A DNA stretch of 64,000 nt from contig NJBN01000012.1 in NCBI GenBank assembly GCA_005223185.1, positions 45,835 to 109,834 of the forward strand, in the 5' to 3' direction. Of this stretch, positions 1-8,737 are shown one piece after another. The translations under genes and the position numbers were made by a program. A model generated the notes under the pieces. It searched no databases and was not told the DNA's origin. It saw nothing but the letters and a program-made list of their open reading frames with translations. How positions within the stretch are numbered: the first letter of the stretch is position 1; every line of letters begins with the position of its first letter. Origin of the DNA: a candidate division LCP-89 bacterium B3_LCP. Its GTDB lineage: Bacteria > Electryoneota > B3-LCP.

Positions 1-730
1 GCGATAGGTATCAATTCGCAAATCCGATTGCACGATTTCGATTTCTATGTCATCATCCACCAGCGGATAAACGAAAACCGAAGCGAAAGAAGTATGCCGC
101 CTCTGATTGGCGTCAAACGGGGAAAGCCTGACCAAGCGGTGCACGCCGATCTCAGCTTTGAGATATCCATAAGCGTATTCTCCGCTGACCTCGTATGTAG
201 CTGATTTTATACCTGCCAGGTCTCCCTGTTGGTAATCAATCTCTTTAGCTTGAAAGCCGCGGCTCTCGATCCAGCGGTTGTACATTCGCAGGAGCATCCC
301 CGCCCAGTCCATCGATTCCGTGCCGCCCGCACCCGGGTGGATGACCAAAAGTGCATTGCGGTGATCGTCTTCGCCTCCCAGCATGTTGCGAAACTCCAGG
401 TCCGCCAGCTCATCTTCGATCTTTGCCAGCATTTTGCCAGTTTCCTGCAGGGTCGCATCGTCCTCTTCTTCTGCAGCCAACTCCAACAGAGTGTCCGCAT
501 CTTCCAGTTCCTGCTCCAATTCGTCCCAGGCTTCCGTCCAGGATTTCAATTGAGTTATCTGCTGCAGAATCTTTTTGGCTTCATCCCCATCATCCCAGAA
601 ATCAGGCGCTACCGACTGCTTCTCAAGCTTGGCGATAGCTTTTTCCTTCTGGTCCAGGTCAAAGATAACCCCTGAGTTTGTCCAATCTTCCCTTCAGATT
701 TGCTTCTAATTCTTTTAATTCATCGTACAT
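1..730 (-). CDS. prfB: Peptide chain release factor 2, N-terminal 243 residues (runs off window; +1 frameshift)
   Basis: RF2 ends translation at UGA and UAA by binding the ribosomal A site. The frame opens with ATG at 730-728 and reads 23 codons to an in-frame TGA at 659-661. After a +1 shift it continues open from GAC at 660-658 to the window edge. The shifted frame shows the alpha-helical domain 1, the RF2 signature SPFDANQRRHTSF with the SPF anticodon-like tripeptide (about 113-129), and the VDDDIEIEI segment. The window ends just before the expected GGQ loop, so that catalytic motif is not visible. It is the last gene of a minus-strand run and lies 77 nt after the GT-C gene. Identification is firm because both the frameshift cassette and the family motifs are present. 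A truncated pseudogene is unlikely. Confidence 0.95.
658..676 (-). promoter_or_regulatory. prfB programmed +1 frameshift site
   Basis: On the minus strand the sequence reads AGGGGTTATCTTTGAC. This is a Shine-Dalgarno-like AGGGG, a CUU slippery codon, UGA (659-661) and a following C. It differs from the E. coli prfB cassette by one base between the SD-like run and CUU. The family uses it for autoregulation: low RF2 gives a slow stop at UGA and favours the shift to GAC. Confidence 0.95.
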
Positions 731-807
731 GATTGTCTCTTGTATGAGAGGTAGCGCGGGGACACGTGAAAGACTTACACCTTGCCCACGCCATTTAGCT
801 TTATATA

Positions 808-2394
808 TTATTTACCTGATAACCGATTAATTTTATCCCACCTAATATACGGCGATGACTTCAGCAAATGCAGGATGTGCCCCCAAATTTTCACTTTCTC
901 ATAATCGGTTGAAAGATAGGGTTCAGCTTCCGGTTTTCCTTCCAAAGACCAGGTCTGCAGGACTATATCAGGCTTCAGTTCACCGATAGAATACTCATAA
1001 TCCCATTTCATGTGACCCGGGTAAAAAGCGGTTTGAGGCGACTTATTGGGATCACTGCGCATGGGTAAATGAGCGATCTTGCGATCGTTTTTACCTAAAA
1101 GATCCACCACAGGACGATTAGAAAAGTAGGGGAAAGCTCCCGCCCAGGTAATGGCAGTTTTAGCTTGCGGTTCTGTTATATCCTTAACCAATAACGCTTT
1201 TTCCACCATCTGTTTATTATCACTGACATACAGCGGCGGATTGATCAGCAGTAATTCCATGGCAGAACTGTGCACCAAATTGATGCGAAACAGTGCGAAG
1301 ATCAGTACCAGTATCATTGCTGCCCGGATCCATCCGGAGCTTTGTCGACATTTCGCCATAGCTCCCCGGCGTATCTCCTGCAGGCTGTAAGCAAGCAGGA
1401 TGAACAACAGCGGCATCACAGAGGCAACGTACCGGTTGGTTATGCCGATGTGTTCCCAGGCATCACCGCCAACGTAAATGCTGTATCCCAATTGCGTTAG
1501 AAATACCCAGAGTAGTAGGAAAACGTACCTGTCACGCCGAAACAGGATTACCGCAAAAGGCAGCAAAAAGAATATCACGTCCATTCGGTGGATAAGTCCA
1601 CCGACTGCGTACAACCCCCTGGTGATTCTGTGAAAGAGCGGATAACCGGTCAGCTTCAAATAATATGTATTGGGTAGAATGTCGCCATAATACCACCAGC
1701 GAAGCAGCGTCTGCAAAGCCATGAAGAAAACCAATATCGAAATACCCCAGAGGAAGTTCTGCCAACGCCTCTCTTTCTGGAAGATAACCAGGTAGCCAAG
1801 AATTGCTAAGAACAGAACAATCATATCCATGCGGATGAGTGTCGCTATTCCCAATAGCATGAACAAACGCACAGGAACGGCTTTCTGCCCCGCATTTCGC
1901 ATGACCATCCATACAGTAGCAGTCGTTATCAGCGTCAAAATGCTGACTTCCATCCCTTGCAGGCTCCATGTATTCAGCGAATAGTAAAAAGCTGTAAGAG
2001 CCACCGTTCCCATTGAAACGAAGGTGGAATTATCAGAGATATAATCAGCTATTGACTTGACAAAGAACAGGTTTATCAACAAAAACAGGGCGCCACTGAT
2101 CTGAATGAACAGGCTTACTTTCGTGAGCCCCACCGGCAAAAGGTGAAAGAGAGCCATATAGATCACCCAGAGAGGGTTGGTGTATCCCTCCACCCGTTCA
2201 CTTCCCGGATACCACACCAAACCATGACCGGCAGCCAAGTTTTTGGCATAAGTCATGGAAACCATAGCATCGTCAAAGAGCGAAAAATAGTGCTCATCTT
2301 CGATAGCGAAGCTGGTCTTAGAAATATAGCAGGATGCGTAGATAATGAACAGTAACAGAAGGAGCGCGAAGGTGATGTTATTTCGTTTTAGCAT
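808..2394 (-). CDS. GT-C superfamily integral membrane glycosyltransferase, AftB-like
   Basis: A 528-residue membrane protein. Residues 8-25 form the first helix and about ten further hydrophobic segments follow. A DD pair at residues 41-42 lies in the first external loop, followed by NLAAGHGLVWYPG and ERVEGYTNPLW (about residues 52-76). That loop resembles the acidic catalytic loop of GT-C enzymes of the mycobacterial AftB type (GT89), which use polyprenyl-phosphate sugars outside the membrane. The C-terminal ~130 residues look soluble and periplasmic. The gene starts 14 nt after the spoIID-like gene and is probably co-transcribed with it. Donor and acceptor cannot be read from the sequence. 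A PMT/ArnT-like enzyme (GT39/GT83) is the main alternative. The membrane GT-C call is solid; the AftB likeness is from motif recognition only. Confidence 0.72.
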   Translation of the reverse strand: MLKRNNITFALLLLLFIIYASCYISKTSFAIEDEHYFSLFDDAMVSMTYAKNLAAGHGLVWYPGSERVEGYTNPLWVIYMALFHLLPVGLTKVSLFIQISGALFLLINLFFVKSIADYISDNSTFVSMGTVALTAFYYSLNTWSLQGMEVSILTLITTATVWMVMRNAGQKAVPVRLFMLLGIATLIRMDMIVLFLAILGYLVIFQKERRWQNFLWGISILVFFMALQTLLRWWYYGDILPNTYYLKLTGYPLFHRITRGLYAVGGLIHRMDVIFFLLPFAVILFRRDRYVFLLLWVFLTQLGYSIYVGGDAWEHIGITNRYVASVMPLLFILLAYSLQEIRRGAMAKCRQSSGWIRAAMILVLIFALFRINLVHSSAMELLLINPPLYVSDNKQMVEKALLVKDITEPQAKTAITWAGAFPYFSNRPVVDLLGKNDRKIAHLPMRSDPNKSPQTAFYPGHMKWDYEYSIGELKPDIVLQTWSLEGKPEAEPYLSTDYEKVKIWGHILHLLKSSPYIRWDKINRLSGK

Positions 2395-2407
2395 AATATA
2401 TCATTAC

Positions 2408-4159
2408 CTAAGGCTCCAACGGTCCATAAGTGCTTCTGACTTCCGATTCCTTGTAATAATGCGTTAAGATATCCTTGTATTTATAGCTATCCAGCGCCAT
2501 TATGGCGGCTCCAATTTGACACATGCCTACACCATGTCCCCAACCTGCTCCGCGGAAAGTGAACCCCAGAGGTGTCCCGATTTCACCCATCTCCATATCT
2601 ATTACAAAACAACTACTGCGCAGGTATGTGGGAGATAATGCTCGCCGAATATTCAATTCCTTCTTGACCCTGATGTTCTTCCTGCTGCCTAAGATTTCAA
2701 TCTCCTTTAATCTCCCGGAAACACCTCTGTCCAAGAGGATTATATCGTAAAGCGTGCCGATGTCCTCACCGGTGCGCTTCTTGATTATGTCCTCTAACTG
2801 CTTGCGTGAATAACTCACCTCCCAGCGGAAATATTTCTTACTGTAGGCAAGTATATTGGGAAGATCATCACGATTTAAACTGCAGAACACGTCGGGCCTT
2901 GCATCGACCCATTTGCGCACAGCCTTCTCCTTGGTGAGTTTAAGTTTGGGCAGATCATCCTTCTCAGCTTTGGAATCATAGATTCCTTGCAGATAGGGTT
3001 CTTCCGGTGGATTCCAGACGTTCTGTTTGTGTTCGGTGTGCCCGCCGCAGACTGCGGAATACACCGCATCGCAGATACGGTCCTCATAATACAGGATTTC
3101 ACCGGTGGTCGATCCCACAGCTTCGTCAGTACTCTCAGCTTCGTTGGTCGTCCCCGAATATACCTGGCAGTGGACGTTCGCACAGAAATCATAGGGGTCG
3201 TTATTGTGCTTGGTGCCTAATTTTGCCAACACTTCACTCCGTGCTGCCACAGCTTGTGCTTTTAGCGCCTCCAATGGGTAGCCCGCAGGCATTTCTGCCG
3301 GGACGACTCCTTTCAGATATCGGTCAATGGTTATTTCCGAAATTCCGCAAAGCCTGGCGTCATTACCCACTCTTATCTCAATTATCCCTTTATAAGTGCG
3401 GTCTGACATCGATTCCCAGTTAAATCCCGAACCCACCTTTACGCCGTACAGAGTAATAGTGGACTCATCGGAGATTGGCACTATCCGGAAACCGTTCTCG
3501 ATCATAGCGGAATAATCGTATTCAGCATCGTAAACTTCGATTTTCCCCTCCGGATCTTTCACCTTTTCCCTGATCACGCGAGGAGCGTACTCCTCCATGA
3601 ACTTTTGCAGCAGCTTCTTGGCTTCCGCCTCCGTCTCGAATGCCCCTGCAAGGATGCGGTATTTGGTATTGTCATTTACCATCTGTCCTGTAATAACCAA
3701 CTGCCCGCCTATTCGCTGCATGCGAACCTGTGGATGGAGCCTTCTTAACCGCTCCACCATCTCCAGCGCCTGAGCTTCCTCACGGCAGGCCGTTACCAGC
3801 ACGCTGTAGATGAATGTAGCGCCATGTACCTGTTCCAACAGTGACCGCCATTTTAAATGCGAAGTGACGTCCGTGAATATCGGTTCACCGCTTAAATCTG
3901 TAAGGTTGAATTTGCCGGAAACGCGAAAGTCTATCTTTTCGTATCCTTCCATGAATCCTATGCGCAGTATCGGTTGAGAAGGAAATTGCTTCAGGACAAT
4001 TTTGGGGATGTCTTCTTCCATCTTCTCTATCGCATCATCTGGAAGAAACCCTGACTTTTTGTTGGACATGGATGCCTCACGCTTTACAAAGACGTTACAA
4101 CCACCCTGTATCAACAGGAGGGTAATCAGTAGTACTGTGTGTGTTTTATGTTGGATCAT
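2408..4159 (-). CDS. SpoIID/LytB-domain protein with SPOR-like repeat, probable lipoprotein
   Basis: A 583-residue exported protein. The N-terminus has a hydrophobic stretch and a Cys at position 21 (IQGGC), a lipobox-like but not ideal site. A SPOR-like segment (YRILAGAFETEAEAKKLLQKF, about residues 170-190) suggests binding to denuded peptidoglycan. The C-terminal half is a SpoIID/LytB domain: YLKGVVPAEMP, LKAQAVAARSE, then CGGHTE and GWGHGVGMCQIGA near the end. SpoIID in Bacillus is a lytic transglycosylase of the forespore engulfment machinery; in Gram-negative relatives such proteins are general wall hydrolases or amidase activators. There is no other sporulation gene in the window, so a cell-wall remodelling or division role is inferred. 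It lies 70 nt downstream of lysC and 14 nt upstream of the glycosyltransferase. Confidence 0.88.
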   Translation of the reverse strand: MIQHKTHTVLLITLLLIQGGCNVFVKREASMSNKKSGFLPDDAIEKMEEDIPKIVLKQFPSQPILRIGFMEGYEKIDFRVSGKFNLTDLSGEPIFTDVTSHLKWRSLLEQVHGATFIYSVLVTACREEAQALEMVERLRRLHPQVRMQRIGGQLVITGQMVNDNTKYRILAGAFETEAEAKKLLQKFMEEYAPRVIREKVKDPEGKIEVYDAEYDYSAMIENGFRIVPISDESTITLYGVKVGSGFNWESMSDRTYKGIIEIRVGNDARLCGISEITIDRYLKGVVPAEMPAGYPLEALKAQAVAARSEVLAKLGTKHNNDPYDFCANVHCQVYSGTTNEAESTDEAVGSTTGEILYYEDRICDAVYSAVCGGHTEHKQNVWNPPEEPYLQGIYDSKAEKDDLPKLKLTKEKAVRKWVDARPDVFCSLNRDDLPNILAYSKKYFRWEVSYSRKQLEDIIKKRTGEDIGTLYDIILLDRGVSGRLKEIEILGSRKNIRVKKELNIRRALSPTYLRSSCFVIDMEMGEIGTPLGFTFRGAGWGHGVGMCQIGAAIMALDSYKYKDILTHYYKESEVRSTYGPLEP

Positions 4160-4229
4160 TCAAGTGCGGTTCAGCCTGTACGCGTACGTGACTGAAACGA
4201 TCTGGGAAAAAACTACTCAAGCTGGAGAT

Positions 4230-5414
4230 TCAGGATTCTATCAGACCGTGATGTAGTCTATAGAGTAGTTCATTGACTCTGCTGTCTATAATGCAAAAGG
4301 AAACGCGCACCGAACTGCAGCAGTACCATCGGGGCGTTATTTTATTCTCTTCAATTATTGCTTGTAACCTGGCGAAATACTTTCCCCCCGGTTCAAGACC
4401 TGATCCTATAGCAGAAATCCTTCCGAAAGTTCTTCTGTACAAATAAGCTCTTGAACCCCACTCGGTTGATAATAACGTATCCGTGTAAACTCCGCCCGGT
4501 TCTACGTATTTTTTGTCAATTAGAATTACAGGTCTCGTTGATTCACTGTGCAGACTTCTTATGATAACTCCTTCGGCGTGCAGATCGGATAAAGACGAAG
4601 ATAAATCGCTCTGCCTACCTAATTTGATCGCCCCTAAGTCTCTTAAGGCGTTCAACCCTCGTACTCCCCCCTTGGTGAAATCACCGCTGGTAATTATCGT
4701 CCCGACTGCACCGGTATCCGTTCGTCCCACACCGATATCCACATTGTGTTGGCGCGCTAACGTAACGGCGTCAGCAGCAATAACTTTCGAGCCGGTAGCG
4801 GAAAATTCGAGCATTTCGGTATAGTCAACTTGATTGATTATACGCGCATTGGGAACCTCGCGCGGATCAGCAGTATAAACGCCATCAACGTCCTTTAAGA
4901 TTCGGCACTGAACAGCTCCTAATGAGGCAGCTAAAGCAACCGCAGTGGTGTCTGATCCACCCCTGCCAAGCGTGGTGATCTCCTTTTCCACGCTGACACC
5001 CTGGAACCCTGCCACTATCGGTATCTGACCCTTTTCCAGAACCTGGTGTATTCTGGCGCAGCGAATTTCCACTATCCTGGCGCGGGTGTGATTTGTGTCA
5101 GTGATGATTCCAACCTGCGAACCTGTTAATGATACCGCTTCATACGGTCCTTCCGAATTTATCGCCATGGCCAACAAGGCGATGGATATTCGTTCACCTA
5201 CAGAAAGCAGCATGTCCAATTCCCGCGCACCTGGATGGTCGGTTATCTGGTCCACCATGGTGAGGAAATGATCGGTCGTTTCCCCCATGGCAGAAACCAC
5301 AACCACAGGATCCTCACCGGATGCTTTGCATCTGATTACCTGTCTTGCTACTGCTACCAGATTATCCGTGGTGGCGATGGAACTGCCGCCGTATTTCAGG
5401 ACTATTATTGGCAA
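4230..5414 (-). CDS. lysC: Aspartate kinase (monofunctional, ACT-regulated)
   Basis: This enzyme phosphorylates L-aspartate, the first step of the lysine/diaminopimelate, threonine and methionine pathway. The kinase domain begins at once with KYGGSS (residues 7-12), followed by SVGERIS, the TLGRGGSDTTA substrate/ATP motif and KDVDGVYTADPR. The last ~120 residues form ACT-type regulatory repeats (SAIGSGLEPGG), so feedback control by lysine and/or threonine is likely. At 394 residues it is a normal monofunctional length. The start is TTG at 5414-5412; it is chosen because the conserved KYGG strand follows directly and no ATG is available. Spacing to dapB is 35 nt, giving a dapA-dapB-lysC block for meso-diaminopimelate and lysine supply. 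Confidence 0.95.
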   Translation of the reverse strand: MPIIVLKYGGSSIATTDNLVAVARQVIRCKASGEDPVVVVSAMGETTDHFLTMVDQITDHPGARELDMLLSVGERISIALLAMAINSEGPYEAVSLTGSQVGIITDTNHTRARIVEIRCARIHQVLEKGQIPIVAGFQGVSVEKEITTLGRGGSDTTAVALAASLGAVQCRILKDVDGVYTADPREVPNARIINQVDYTEMLEFSATGSKVIAADAVTLARQHNVDIGVGRTDTGAVGTIITSGDFTKGGVRGLNALRDLGAIKLGRQSDLSSSLSDLHAEGVIIRSLHSESTRPVILIDKKYVEPGGVYTDTLLSTEWGSRAYLYRRTFGRISAIGSGLEPGGKYFARLQAIIEENKITPRWYCCSSVRVSFCIIDSRVNELLYRLHHGLIES

Positions 5415-5449
5415 TTTGTTAGAGATGGTGTTAATTGATTTTTACCTCT

Positions 5450-6208
5450 TTACAATCCCAGCACCTTTCGCATATCGTAAAAACCGGGTGGCTTTCCAAT
5501 GATGAAGTTGACTGCCGCAAAAACCCCTTTAGTGAAGGCTTTTCGTGAACTGGCACGGTGAGTCAACTCTAAGCGTTCACCCACACCGGTGAATAGGACC
5601 GTGTGCTCACCCGTAACGTCACCCGCCCGAATCGAATGATGCTGAACGGAAACGTCAGGGTCAATTAGATGTAGATATTGTTCGATCATCAACGCTGTTC
5701 CTGAAGGTGCATCCCGTTTAGTTCGGTGGTGCGTCTCAACTACGTCTATGTCGTATCCCCCGCCAACTAATTCTTGCACCCTTTGAGAAAGTGCGATTAG
5801 GACGTTTATGCCTAAAGACATGTTCGCTGAATAGAGGATGGGTATTTCACCAGCAAGCTCCTCCATGCGATTGCGGGCTTTTGAGTCAAATCCGGTAGAA
5901 CCCACGATTGCTGCTACCTTCTTTTTTGCGGCTCTTTCTAAATGCGAGATGACCCCATCTGCAGGAGCGCTAAAATCAATAAGGACACCGCAATCATCAA
6001 GGAATGTTTCCACATTGTCCGCTTCGATGGTGATGCCCCCGATCTTCGTCCCTAATAACCTGTAATCAAGCGATTCATAACCGCGCACTATGGTCACATT
6101 CTGGTATAGCAGAGCTTCTGATAGAATCTCCCGCCCCATGCGCCCCCCAACACCGCATAAACCCACCGCAATAGTATCTTGCGCAGGATTATTCTTTGAT
6201 GATTCCAT
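5450..6208 (-). CDS. dapB: 4-hydroxy-tetrahydrodipicolinate reductase
   Basis: It reduces the DapA product to tetrahydrodipicolinate with NAD(P)H in the cytoplasm. The Rossmann start GLCGVGGRMGREIL lies near residue 16, GSTGF and the linker region follow, and the signature HHRTKRDAPSGTA carries the catalytic His and Lys. The protein is 252 residues, normal for the family. The reading frame overlaps the end of dapA by 20 nt, which indicates translational coupling. No unusual feature was seen. Confidence 0.96.
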   Translation of the reverse strand: MESSKNNPAQDTIAVGLCGVGGRMGREILSEALLYQNVTIVRGYESLDYRLLGTKIGGITIEADNVETFLDDCGVLIDFSAPADGVISHLERAAKKKVAAIVGSTGFDSKARNRMEELAGEIPILYSANMSLGINVLIALSQRVQELVGGGYDIDVVETHHRTKRDAPSGTALMIEQYLHLIDPDVSVQHHSIRAGDVTGEHTVLFTGVGERLELTHRASSRKAFTKGVFAAVNFIIGKPPGFYDMRKVLGL

Positions 6209-7070
6209 GTCCTTTCAGCTCCCGGATTAGTACCTGACGATTATCTTCTGACAGCGGCGCCAATGGTGGACGAACCTGACCTGCATCGTAGCCCATCAAA
6301 CAGAGAGTCTCCTTCACCGCAATAGGATTGGTCTCTATGAAAAGAGCTTTAAGTAACGGCCAGATTTGCAGATGTGCTTGAATCGCTTCACCGACCTTGC
6401 CGCTGAAGAACTGCTTCATTAAATCCTTCAACTGCCTGGGTACGATGTTGGCTGCAGCTGAAATAGCGCCTTTACCACCACAAGTCAGCGTGGGGAGGAT
6501 CAAGGTATCATCCCCTGCTAAAATATTTATGTGATCGCCGCAGAGAATCGCCATTTCCGATATCTGATCTAGATTGCCTGAAGCCTCCTTGATGGCTGTA
6601 ATTCTTTCATGACCGCACAAACGGGATAGTGTCTGCGGAGTCATGTTTACTGACGTGCGACCAGGAATATTATATAGAATCAGCGGTATAGGTGAGGCAT
6701 CCGCTATCATGGTAAAATGCCGGTATAAACCCTCTTGCGTTGGTTTGTTGTAATAGGGGCAGATTACCAGTGCACCGGTGGCGCCCAACTCTGCCGCTCG
6801 TTTGGTGCGTTTGATGGTGGCTTCCGTGCTGTTGGTCCCCGTACCCGCAATTACAGGAACTCTACCGGCGACAGCTTCAACGCAGATGGTTATCACCACG
6901 TCGCGCTCAGAGTTAGATAGTGTGGGAATCTCACCTGTTGTACCTAAGGGAACCACGCCATCGACGCCGCTGGAGATCAAATCTACAACCAGTTTATTAA
7001 GTACTTCTGTAGCGATCCCTTTATCGGAAAAAGGGGTAATTAAAGCTGGGAATAGTCCTTCGAACATCAT
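6189..7070 (-). CDS. dapA: 4-hydroxy-tetrahydrodipicolinate synthase
   Basis: It condenses pyruvate with aspartate semialdehyde, the committed step to diaminopimelate and lysine. A TIM-barrel protein of 293 residues. The Thr-Thr of the proton relay is at 44-45 (PLGTTGE), the catalytic Tyr at 133 (LYNIPGRT) and the Schiff-base Lys at 161 (AIKEASGN). Two ATG codons stand in tandem at the start (7070 and 7067); either may be used. It is the first of three lysine-pathway genes. The gap to the upstream oxidoreductase is only 74 nt and holds no visible lysine riboswitch. Confidence 0.96.
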   Translation of the reverse strand: MMFEGLFPALITPFSDKGIATEVLNKLVVDLISSGVDGVVPLGTTGEIPTLSNSERDVVITICVEAVAGRVPVIAGTGTNSTEATIKRTKRAAELGATGALVICPYYNKPTQEGLYRHFTMIADASPIPLILYNIPGRTSVNMTPQTLSRLCGHERITAIKEASGNLDQISEMAILCGDHINILAGDDTLILPTLTCGGKGAISAAANIVPRQLKDLMKQFFSGKVGEAIQAHLQIWPLLKALFIETNPIAVKETLCLMGYDAGQVRPPLAPLSEDNRQVLIRELKGHGIIKE

Positions 7071-7144
7071 GAACCAATTTTTTTATACTCTATGTGAGCC
7101 TTTGGGACTTTTACTTCCATGTTAGTTTTCCGCGTATTGAAAAA

Positions 7145-8527
7145 TCACCCTTCCGGTATGATTTTTCCCGGATTGAAGATGCCATCCGGATCAAACGATT
7201 CCTTGATTTTCCGCAGGGTATCCAATTCCGCAGATTCCATCTGCAGACGCATGAATTCACGCTTGACAATGCCGATTCCGTGCTCTCCTGAAAGGGAACC
7301 GTCCAGCCTCACCACTTCCTTGAAAACTTCCTCAATTGCCTGCAGAGAACGCTGATGTTGAAGTGTATCATCAGCATCGTACATTACATTCACGTGAATA
7401 TTGCCGTCACCAGCATGACCATAACAGGGAATGGGTAAGTCGTAACGCTGTGATATCCGGCGGACTTCATTTAAGAGGTCCGGTATTCTGGAGCGTGGAA
7501 CAGATACGTCCTCGTTCATTTTGCCGGATGCTAAGCGGGATAAGGAAGGCGAGATAGAACGGCGCAATGTCCATAATTGTTCCGCTTCTTCCAGATTTTC
7601 GGTGGATGCTATTTCTATTGCCTGCCGGTTGTTGCATATACTTTCGATCTCAGCGACTCTGCCTTTGATCTCCTCCCGGTTCCCGTCAACTTCAATTAAC
7701 AGTAATGCCTCCGTGTTATTTGGAAGCTGTGTCCCGGTATAGGCCGTAATTGCATCCAAAACTGCTTTATCCATCAGCTCGCAAACGGAAGGCAGAATTC
7801 CTGCTGCCATTATTTCGGCAACTGAATTGCTCGCATAATCCATGGAAGTAAAGAAGATCCGTAGCGTTCCTCTCGCTTCCGGAGTATCAATTAAGCGAAG
7901 CGAGATCTTGGTTATTATTCCTAAAGTGCCTTCGGAACCTACCAGAAGAGGAGTGAGATCAGGAATGCTGTTTTTGCTATCCAGTATCCCCGTATAGCAC
8001 AACTCGCCGCGCGCTGATACGAATTCTAAGCCCTGGACGTAATGCTTGGTTGTGCCGTACTTAACGCAGCGGAGTCCACCGGCGTTCTCAGCAACGTTTC
8101 CACCAATGCTGCTTATCTTGTGACTTGATGGGTCAGGCGGATAGAATAGTCCTACTTTGGCAGCCTCATCCTGAACGGTAGCGGTGATAACACCTGGTTC
8201 AACCAGCGCAGTCTTATTTTCCTCATCAATACCTAAGATATCGTTCATCCGTTCGGTGCATAATACCATCCCCTGTCGAAGCGGTACAGAACCCCCTGAC
8301 ATGCCGGTTCCACCTCCGCGCGGAGTAATCCTGTAACCTTCATCCCTGGCGAATTTAACTGACTGTATTATATCATCGGCTGCTTCAGCGAGTACCACCA
8401 TTTCAGGCGTACTCCGTTCAGAAGACACGTCGTATGAATAGGTCAATAGATCTTCAGGAGAGGTCAGAACCTTGTGACGCCCCAGAGCTCGCTGGAAAGT
8501 TTTTAAAGGATTGGATCGAAACAGCAT
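7145..8527 (-). CDS. FAD-binding oxidoreductase, GlcD / D-lactate dehydrogenase family
   Basis: A cytoplasmic flavoprotein that oxidises a 2-hydroxy acid such as glycolate or D-lactate. The N-terminal PCMH-type FAD domain shows PRGGGTGMSGG (about residues 70-80) and GGNVAENAGGLRCVKYG. The C-terminal FAD-oxidase domain ends in HAGDGNIHVN and LSGEHGIGIVKREF, the family signature, followed by NPGKI. The length of 460 residues matches GlcD. No adjacent GlcE or GlcF subunit is present, so it may act alone or with a partner elsewhere. It is first in the minus-strand lysine run. A putative promoter lies at 8587-8615, and the short leader contains an exact 16-bp tandem repeat. Exact substrate is unknown. 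Confidence 0.88.
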   Translation of the reverse strand: MLFRSNPLKTFQRALGRHKVLTSPEDLLTYSYDVSSERSTPEMVVLAEAADDIIQSVKFARDEGYRITPRGGGTGMSGGSVPLRQGMVLCTERMNDILGIDEENKTALVEPGVITATVQDEAAKVGLFYPPDPSSHKISSIGGNVAENAGGLRCVKYGTTKHYVQGLEFVSARGELCYTGILDSKNSIPDLTPLLVGSEGTLGIITKISLRLIDTPEARGTLRIFFTSMDYASNSVAEIMAAGILPSVCELMDKAVLDAITAYTGTQLPNNTEALLLIEVDGNREEIKGRVAEIESICNNRQAIEIASTENLEEAEQLWTLRRSISPSLSRLASGKMNEDVSVPRSRIPDLLNEVRRISQRYDLPIPCYGHAGDGNIHVNVMYDADDTLQHQRSLQAIEEVFKEVVRLDGSLSGEHGIGIVKREFMRLQMESAELDTLRKIKESFDPDGIFNPGKIIPEG

Positions 8528-8538
8528 CGTCTTTTCTG

Positions 8539-8570
8539 TCAGATACCGTTCATTTCAGATACCGTTCATT
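8539..8570. repeat. Exact 16-bp tandem duplication in the glcD-like leader
   Basis: TCAGATACCGTTCATT occurs twice, back to back (8539-8554 and 8555-8570). On the minus strand each copy contains ATG AAC GGT ATC TGA, a four-codon open frame (MNGI). The second stop lies about 10 nt before the ATG at 8527. Confidence 0.9.
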
Positions 8571-8586
8571 ACGGATGCAAAACGTA

Positions 8587-8615
8587 AATATAATAAAAAA
8601 ATAGCCGTTACGCAA
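8587..8615 (-). promoter_or_regulatory. Putative promoter of the glcD-dapA-dapB-lysC run
   Basis: On the minus strand TTGCGT (8615-8610), a 17-nt spacer and TATATT (8592-8587). The -10 box and spacing match the other promoters in the window; the -35 box is weaker. The expected start near 8580 gives a ~50-nt leader. Confidence 0.55.
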
Positions 8616-8647
8616 GTAAAAGTTGTATGAAATTGCCTTGCAAGTAC

Positions 8648-8670
8648 AAAAAAATACGGCATAAAATGCC
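8648..8670 (-). terminator. Probable rho-independent terminator after the BatA gene
   Basis: Reading the minus strand, GGCAT-TTT-ATGCC is followed by GTATTTTTTT. It lies 70-90 nt past the stop of the gmhA-BatA pair. The stem is short, so efficiency is uncertain. Confidence 0.55.
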
Positions 8671-8737
8671 ATATATCTCCGAAATAGTCGGTTGTTCAGG
8701 GTGCCGGAAATATTTTCTGTGTCAACCTATCATTATG

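Noticed and set aside
7071-7144. Possible lysine riboswitch before dapA
   Set aside because: The gap is only 74 nt, too short for that riboswitch, with no visible multi-helix fold.
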